The position numbers were made by a program, and so were the translations under genes. A stretch of DNA of 28,229 bases from Patulibacter sp052039575 (lineage in GTDB: Bacteria > Actinomycetota > Thermoleophilia > Solirubrobacterales > Solirubrobacteraceae). This document shows positions 24,273 to 28,229 of this stretch, piece after piece. Numbering within the stretch: position 1 is the stretch's first letter; the number at the start of each line of letters is the position of its first letter. Below the pieces are notes generated by a model. It was not told the DNA's origin, made no database searches, and saw only the letters and a program-made list of their open reading frames with translations. The stretch spans positions 1-28,229 of the forward strand of contig JBQGEK010000192.1 of assembly GCA_052039575.1 (NCBI GenBank). The letters run 5' to 3'.

Positions 24273-25063
24273 GTCGCCTCCTCCGCGATCAGTTCCAGGA
24301 TCCGCGGCGCCACCGCGGGATCGGCGATCAGCAGGTCGGGGAGCCGCGTGTCGGGCCGGTTGTAGACCAGCTCCGATCCGTCGATCCGCGACGCGTGCAA
24401 CCCGGCGGCGAGCGCGACCCCGGCCGGCGCAGCCGAATCCCATTCGTACTGCCCGCCGGCGTGCAGGTACGCGTCGACCTCGCCTCTCACGACGGCCATC
24501 GCCTTGAAGCCGGCGGATCCGAGCGGCACCAGCTCGGCTCCGATCGCGCGGGCAACGCGGTCGGCGACCTCCGGGGCGCGGCTGCGGCTGACCGCGATTC
24601 GCAGCGGCCGGTCGCCGCGCGACGGACGCGACGGAGCGTCGCTCGACGTCAGCGTCACCCCGAGCGCGGGCAACGCGACGGCGGAGGCGGACGGACGGCC
24701 GGCGATCACCAGCCCGACGTGGACCGCCCAGTCATCACGCCCCTCGGCGTACTCGCGCGTGCCGTCGAGCGGGTCCACGATCCAGACCCGCTCGCGGTCG
24801 AGCCGCGAGCGGTCGTCCGCCGCCTCCTCCGAGAGCACCGCGTCGTCGGGACGGTGGTGGGCCAGCGCGCGGCGCAGCAGCACTTGCGCCGTCGCGTCGC
24901 CCGCGTCACCGAGCTCGCCGCCAGCGAGCACGGCGCGCTCCCGCACCGCGAGCAACATCCGTCCCGCCGCCGACGCCAGACGCGCTGCGAGGACGACGTC
25001 GTCCGCGAAGGACCCTGCGGTCGAGACGACTTCGGCCCGACCAGCTTCAACGAGCGTGTCCAA
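24269..25063 (-). CDS. cysQ: 3'(2'),5'-bisphosphate nucleotidase, CysQ-like (inositol monophosphatase family)
   Basis: The start is a TTG at 25063 with a GGGGGGAG ribosome site just upstream, giving 264 residues. Metal-binding motifs of the IMPase superfamily are present: S-E-E-A at 78-81, W-I-V-D-P-L-D-G-T at 94-102 and W-D-S-A-A-P-A-G at 208-215. CysQ enzymes remove the 3'-phosphate from PAP (and PAPS), relieving product inhibition of sulfotransferases. Its place as first gene before cysD and cysNC, with ATGA coupling, supports that role over inositol phosphatase. An operator lies 21 bp upstream. Confidence 0.9.
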   Translation of the reverse strand: MDTLVEAGRAEVVSTAGSFADDVVLAARLASAAGRMLLAVRERAVLAGGELGDAGDATAQVLLRRALAHHRPDDAVLSEEAADDRSRLDRERVWIVDPLDGTREYAEGRDDWAVHVGLVIAGRPSASAVALPALGVTLTSSDAPSRPSRGDRPLRIAVSRSRAPEVADRVARAIGAELVPLGSAGFKAMAVVRGEVDAYLHAGGQYEWDSAAPAGVALAAGLHASRIDGSELVYNRPDTRLPDLLIADPAVAPRILELIAEEAT

Positions 25064-25084
25064 GATACTCCCCCCGGATCAACT

Positions 25085-25098
25085 ACCAAACGTTTGTC
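25085..25098. promoter_or_regulatory. TetR-type operator J, upstream of the cysQ-cysD-cysNC operon
   Basis: ACCAAACGTTTGTC matches 10 of 12 defined positions, with a symmetric core CAAACGTTTG. It lies 21 bp upstream of the cysQ start. Minus-strand -10 candidates lie on either side: TAGAGT (25099-25104) and TAGTTG (25080-25085). Confidence 0.68.
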
Positions 25099-25185
25099 AC
25101 TCTAGTGGCGGGCCGCACACCCGTCAAGCACGACCGCACCGATCGACGGTCGGCTTGACGCACGCGCCCCGAGCCCCTACTCTGG

Positions 25186-25199
25186 ACCAATCGTTTGAT
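25186..25199. promoter_or_regulatory. TetR-type operator K, upstream of the FAH-family gene
   Basis: ACCAATCGTTTGAT matches 11 of 12 defined positions. A plus-strand -10 candidate, TACTCT (25178-25183), is directly upstream, so the operator would cover the start site. It is about 115 bp before the FAH-family ATG, and no gene is visible between. Sites J and K serve the two divergent operons separately. Confidence 0.7.
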
Positions 25200-25315
25200 C
25201 GTCAGCGGCACCGCCACGCCGTCACTCCCTCGGGCGGGGCGGCCGCGTCGGCAGCCCCGATCGCGGCAGGCAGCGGCGACGGACCGCCCATCGCACGACC
25301 CAGGGGAGAACGACC

Positions 25316-26302
25316 ATGAAGCTCGCCCGCACCGGCGACGGCCGGACGCTGGCCGTCCACGACGAGGACGGGACGACGACCGCAGTCGACCTCCGTGACG
25401 CCGCTCGACGCCAGCGCGGCTGCGGGCACGCGAGCGTCGTCCTGGAGGCCCTCGGCACGTCGGCACCGGACGACTGGCGCCGCTTGATCGCCCAGTGGCC
25501 GGCGGCTGCCGAGTCGGTGACCCGGGTCGCCGACACCGGCCGCAACGACCCACGCTGCCGCGTGGGACCACCGCTTGACCTGCGCACCCTCGCCCCACCG
25601 CTCCCGTCCCCGCGCACGCGGATCTTCGCCGGGGGCATGAACTTCGCCGCCCACGTCGATGCCGGCTCGCGCGCCGTCGCGGCACCCGCCGAGAGCCAGG
25701 CGGCCCCAGGCCAGCCGGCCGGCTTCTTCGTGGTCCCCGGGTCGGTCGTCGGCCCCGACGTCACCGTGCACCCACCGGCCACGGCACAGTGCCTGGACTA
25801 CGAGGTCGAAGTCGCCGCCGTGCTGGCGACGGGCGGACGCCACCTCGCGCCGGACCAGCTGCGCTTCTGGGGATGGTCCGCCTTCAACGACCTGTCGATC
25901 CGCGACCCGCACCTGGGGCTCTCCCGCCTCGACCAAGGCACGCTGTCGTGGGCGCTGCAGAAGAACTTCGACGGCGGCAACGTGCTCGGCCCGTGGATCG
26001 CGGTCGACCCGAACCGCGACCTGAGCGCGCTGTCGCTCGCCCTGCGGGTCAACGGCACCGTGCGCCAGCGCGGGGCGACCACGCAGATGATCCACTCGTT
26101 CGCCGAGATCGCCGCGTACGTCTCACAGTACGTCACGCTCGAGCCGGGCGACATGATCACCTCCGGGACCCCGGAGGGCACCGCGATCGAGCACGGTCCG
26201 GGCGGCCCCTACCTGCAGGCCGGGGACGTGGTCGAAGCCGAGGTCGAGGGGGTCGGGGCGCTGCGCACGACGATCGGCGCCGCGAGCGGCCGCGCCCGCT
26301 AG
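25316..26302 (+). CDS. Fumarylacetoacetate hydrolase (FAH) family protein
   Basis: The 328-residue protein starts at an ATG preceded by AGGGGAGA. The FAH-fold metal ligands are visible as Glu163 and Glu165 (D-Y-E-V-E-V) and an aspartate in F-N-D-L-S-I-R-D near 190-197. The C-terminal signature G-D-M-I-T-S-G-T-P-E-G is present. The family includes fumarylacetoacetases, 2-hydroxyhepta-diene-dioate isomerases, 2-oxopent-4-enoate-type hydratases and oxaloacetate decarboxylases. These commonly act after ring opening, which fits an HsaA-like hydroxylase in the same putative regulon, although no extradiol dioxygenase is present here. The residues 110-135, rich in Ala and Pro, look like a flexible insert. 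The exact reaction is unknown. Confidence 0.9.
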   Translation: MKLARTGDGRTLAVHDEDGTTTAVDLRDAARRQRGCGHASVVLEALGTSAPDDWRRLIAQWPAAAESVTRVADTGRNDPRCRVGPPLDLRTLAPPLPSPRTRIFAGGMNFAAHVDAGSRAVAAPAESQAAPGQPAGFFVVPGSVVGPDVTVHPPATAQCLDYEVEVAAVLATGGRHLAPDQLRFWGWSAFNDLSIRDPHLGLSRLDQGTLSWALQKNFDGGNVLGPWIAVDPNRDLSALSLALRVNGTVRQRGATTQMIHSFAEIAAYVSQYVTLEPGDMITSGTPEGTAIEHGPGGPYLQAGDVVEAEVEGVGALRTTIGAASGRAR

Positions 26303-26346
26303 GGCCGGCGGGCACACCGTCGCCGCAGAACCACCTTTGGCGTACG

Positions 26347-26360
26347 ACCAAGCGTTTGAT
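26347..26360. promoter_or_regulatory. TetR-type operator L, upstream of the PPOX/F420-type gene
   Basis: ACCAAGCGTTTGAT matches 11 of 12 defined positions. A -10 candidate, TATCCT (26364-26369), follows within 4 bases and would place the transcription start at or next to the ATG at 26376, giving a leaderless message. Confidence 0.7.
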
Positions 26361-26375
26361 CGTTATCCTGGCAGG

Positions 26376-26801
26376 ATGATCGAACTTCCGCCGTCCGCCA
26401 TCGAGCTGATCAACTCCGGGCTCCACGCCCATCTGACGACGATCGATGCCGACGGCTGGCCCCAGACGTCGATCGTCTGGGTCGTCTACGAGGAGGGCGA
26501 GCTGCGGATGGCCAGCCTCACCCCCCGCAAGAAGCTGCGCAACGTCGAGCGCGACCCGCGGGTCAGCATCTCGTGGCTGTCGGACGAACGCGACAAGATG
26601 CGGCTGCCGTACTACCTCGTGATCCGCGGACAGGGCGAGGTCACCGAGGGCGGTGCACCCGAGTTCCTGCGCCGGGTCGCCCCCCGCTTCATCGGTCCCG
26701 GCATCCCCTTCCCGCGCGGCGAGAACCACCCGGAGGGCTTCATCTTGCGGATCACGCCGGAGAAGATCATCGGCTACGGACCGTGGAAGGACAACGCCTG
26801 A
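26376..26801 (+). CDS. PPOX-class (split beta-barrel) F420-dependent-type oxidoreductase
   Basis: The ATG at 26376 was chosen because an in-frame TTG at 26337 would place the operator inside the gene. The 141-residue protein has the pyridoxamine-phosphate-oxidase-like split barrel: H-A-H-L-T-T-I-D-A-D-G-W-P-Q near 19-32, then R-K-K-L-R-N-V-E-R-D-P-R-V-S near 51-64. This form is typical of actinobacterial PPOX proteins that bind F420 or, less often, FMN or heme degradation products. Such proteins reduce enones, quinones or similar compounds with F420H2. A shared operator type with fbiC supports F420 as its cofactor. Its substrate is unknown. Confidence 0.85.
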   Translation: MIELPPSAIELINSGLHAHLTTIDADGWPQTSIVWVVYEEGELRMASLTPRKKLRNVERDPRVSISWLSDERDKMRLPYYLVIRGQGEVTEGGAPEFLRRVAPRFIGPGIPFPRGENHPEGFILRITPEKIIGYGPWKDNA

Positions 26802-26824
26802 CCCCCGGGCAATCGCCCCGGGGG
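26802..26824 (+). terminator. GC-rich hairpin after the PPOX gene
   Basis: CCCCCGGGC (26802-26810) can pair with GCCCCGGGGG (26815-26824) around AATC with one bulged base, starting directly after the stop codon. It lies between convergent genes, so it may end transcription from both sides. There is no T-run, as is common in high-GC genomes, so function is uncertain. Confidence 0.5.
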
Positions 26825-26842
26825 CAGGGTCGGCCGCGACCC

Positions 26843-27998
26843 TCAGGCGAGGTGCTGCTCGCCGATGAAGCCCGGATCCCAGTCCTCCTTGAAGAGCCGC
26901 TTGAGGTGATCCGTGCGGAACGACCGGATCTCGTCGTAGCGGCCGTCGCGGACCTTCGAGACCCACTCGGCGTCCCCGATGGTGGCGCGACCGACGGCCA
27001 CGAAGTCGAACTCGCCGTCGTCGAACTGCCGAGCCAGCAGGTCGGGGTTGTTCTCGATCATCGACCGACTCTCCTCGCCCCCGAAGAAGCTCTCCATCAC
27101 GTCGACGTTGAGACCGACGCTGCCGACGGCGATCACCGGCCGGTCGGTCATCGTCTTGACCCAGCCGGCCAGGCCCAGGTCGCTGTCGGGCCACTCGGGT
27201 ACGAAGAACCGCCGGGTCGAGACGTGGAAGACGTCGAGACCAGCCGCCTCGAAGGCGCGGACGAACTGTTCGAGCTGCTCCGGACTCTCGAAGTTCTTGC
27301 CCTCGAACTCGATCTCCTTCCACTGCGAGAAGCGGACGGAGAGGATCGGCTCGGGACCGATCGCTGTCGCACGGCCGCGGTCAGCTCGGCCGGGAGGCAG
27401 ACCCGGTTGGCGAACTCGGCGCCGCCGTACTCGTCGTCGCGGACGTTGGTGCCGGCCCAGAAGAACTGGTCGAGCAAGAAGAACTGGTCGAGCAGGTACC
27501 CGTGCGTGCAGTGCAGTTCGACGCCATCCGGACCAGCCTGAACCGCAACCTGCCCGCTGCGCACGTAGGCCTGCTCGAGCGCTTCGAGCTCGTCCAGCGA
27601 CGCGGCCTTGCCGTTGCTCTTCCCCGCCCGGAACAGACCGGACGGGCTCAGCGTCAGTCCCCCTTGCTGATCGCGCCTTCGCGGAAGAGCTGCGGCAGGA
27701 AGACGCCCCCAGCCGCATGCACGGCGTCCGCGTACCTGGCCCACCTGTCAAACGTCGCGCTCGTGACCTGCGCGGCATCCTCTGCCAGGTCGCCGACGGA
27801 TGATCGACCGCAGCGCCGCCGCTGATGATCAGCGACGCACCGCCCGACGCACGGCGACCGAAGTACTCCGCCGTCTCGACTGTCGGCTCGCCGGGGCGCT
27901 CCGGTCTGCATTCCCGGCATCACGAAGCGGTCCGTCAGCTCGGTACCGCGGGTCGTGTAGGGGGCGAACAATTCGGAAGGATCGATCGGCGTCGCCAT
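26843..27998 (-). pseudogene. Decayed NADH:flavin oxidoreductase (old yellow enzyme family)
   Basis: An ATG at 27998 with GGAGAGAGAG upstream opens a recognisable OYE-type protein, M-A-T-P-I-D-P-S-E-L-F. The reading frame changes about four times. Segments are D-R-F-V-M-P-G-M-Q (to about 27905), G-E-P-T-V-E-T-A-E-Y-F to P-S-A-T-W-Q-R (to about 27785), T-F-D-R-W-A-R-Y to G-A-I-S-K-G (to about 27655), L-T-L-S-P-S-G-L to E-L-T-A-A-V-R (to about 27365), then P-I-L-S-V-R-F-S-Q to the stop at 26843. A perfect 18-bp tandem duplication adds six residues inside the barrel. As written it cannot give one protein. Frameshifts from poor sequence near a contig end are an alternative to true decay. Confidence 0.82.
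27459..27494. repeat. 18-bp perfect tandem duplication inside the flavin oxidoreductase pseudogene
   Basis: The 18-base unit AGAAGAACTGGTCGAGCA occurs at 27459-27476 and again at 27477-27494 with no mismatch. On the coding strand it duplicates L-L-D-Q-F-F, so the protein reads L-L-D-Q-F-F-L-L-D-Q-F-F. The family normally has one copy (H-G-Y-L-L-D-Q-F-F). The absence of divergence suggests a recent slippage event or an assembly artefact. Confidence 0.9.
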
Positions 27999-28000
27999 AC

Positions 28001-28229
28001 TCTCTCTCCTTGCGTTGCGGGGCGTCGGTTTGCGTCCCTGCGAACGCCATAGGAGAGCACCGATCAGTCGCTAGAAAACTGAGCAGGTCCGGCGCACCCG
28101 AGCGGCATCGGCACCGCCACGCGCGGCCCCACGCCGGAACGACAGAAGGGGTGGCGCCGCTGGCGGCCCCCCATCCACAACCGCGGTTGCGGCGCACCCC
28201 CGCCCCGGCGCCGGGGGTCCGGGGGCCCC
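28001..28229. other. Non-coding end of window
   Basis: No convincing gene is seen in these 229 bases. A weak operator-like sequence, ACCGATCAGTCGCT (28059-28072), matches 8 of 12 positions with the central CG broken. The last 80 bases are extremely GC-rich, with CCCCGGCGCCGGGG (28203-28216) forming a perfect palindrome and a final run of G and C that could be a hairpin or low-quality contig end. Confidence 0.5.

Noticed and set aside
26337..26375. A TTG start for the PPOX protein at 26337
   Set aside because: The extension would translate the operator and promoter, and it does not resemble the start of PPOX proteins.
28130..28229. Rho-independent terminator or CRISPR-like repeats at the window end
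   Set aside because: The strand is only GC-rich with short palindromes. There is no T-run, no regular repeat unit and no gene ending there.

Overview
The window is about 28 kb of very GC-rich bacterial DNA, densely packed with catabolic genes in short, tightly spaced operons on both strands. The GC content, a fused two-domain FO synthase (FbiC), an F420-type PPOX protein and several acyl-CoA enzymes point to an actinobacterium, perhaps an environmental Thermoleophilia- or Mycobacteriales-like lineage. The sequence alone does not fix the genus. No tRNA, rRNA, CRISPR array, transposase or phage gene was seen.

Layout. (1) 1-1312, minus: bioY, then a CoA-transferase cut by the window edge. (2) 1426-4791, minus: VOC protein, 3-hydroxyacyl-CoA dehydrogenase, and an old-yellow-enzyme/dienoyl-CoA-reductase-like flavoprotein. 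(3) 4904-6955: divergent acyl-CoA dehydrogenase and SDR. (4) 7021-8369: two convergent, paralogous TetR regulators. (5) 8569-11540, plus: fbiC and a class II aldolase. (6) 11630-14211, minus: enoyl-CoA hydratase, acyl-CoA carboxylase beta subunit, biotin carrier protein. (7) 14352-15545, minus: HsaA-like flavin monooxygenase. (8) 15780-21337, minus: SDR, amidohydrolase, VOC protein, DUF1214-like protein, SDR, PAPS-dependent sulfotransferase. (9) 21424-25063, minus: cysQ-like, cysD, cysNC, which make PAPS and clear PAP. (10) 25316-26801, plus: FAH-family protein and PPOX/F420-type protein. (11) 26843-27998, minus: a decayed flavin oxidoreductase.

The most striking feature is a recurring 14-bp palindrome, ACCAAnCGnTTGGT, found almost only between genes. 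Two copies match perfectly (6114-6127, 8492-8505), five match at 11 of 12 defined positions, and several weaker ones occur. Nearly every operon start carries one, usually 20-75 bp before the first gene and next to a TAnnnT-type -10 candidate. The two TetR paralogues in the middle share the core of their DNA-recognition helix and are the obvious candidate binders. I read the window as one TetR-controlled catabolic regulon. It appears to bring its own cofactor supply: biotin uptake for the carboxylase, the deazaflavin precursor of F420, and PAPS for the sulfotransferase. The coupling of sulfation and F420 supply to acyl-CoA and ring catabolism is the part that may be undescribed. The substrate cannot be deduced from the sequence.
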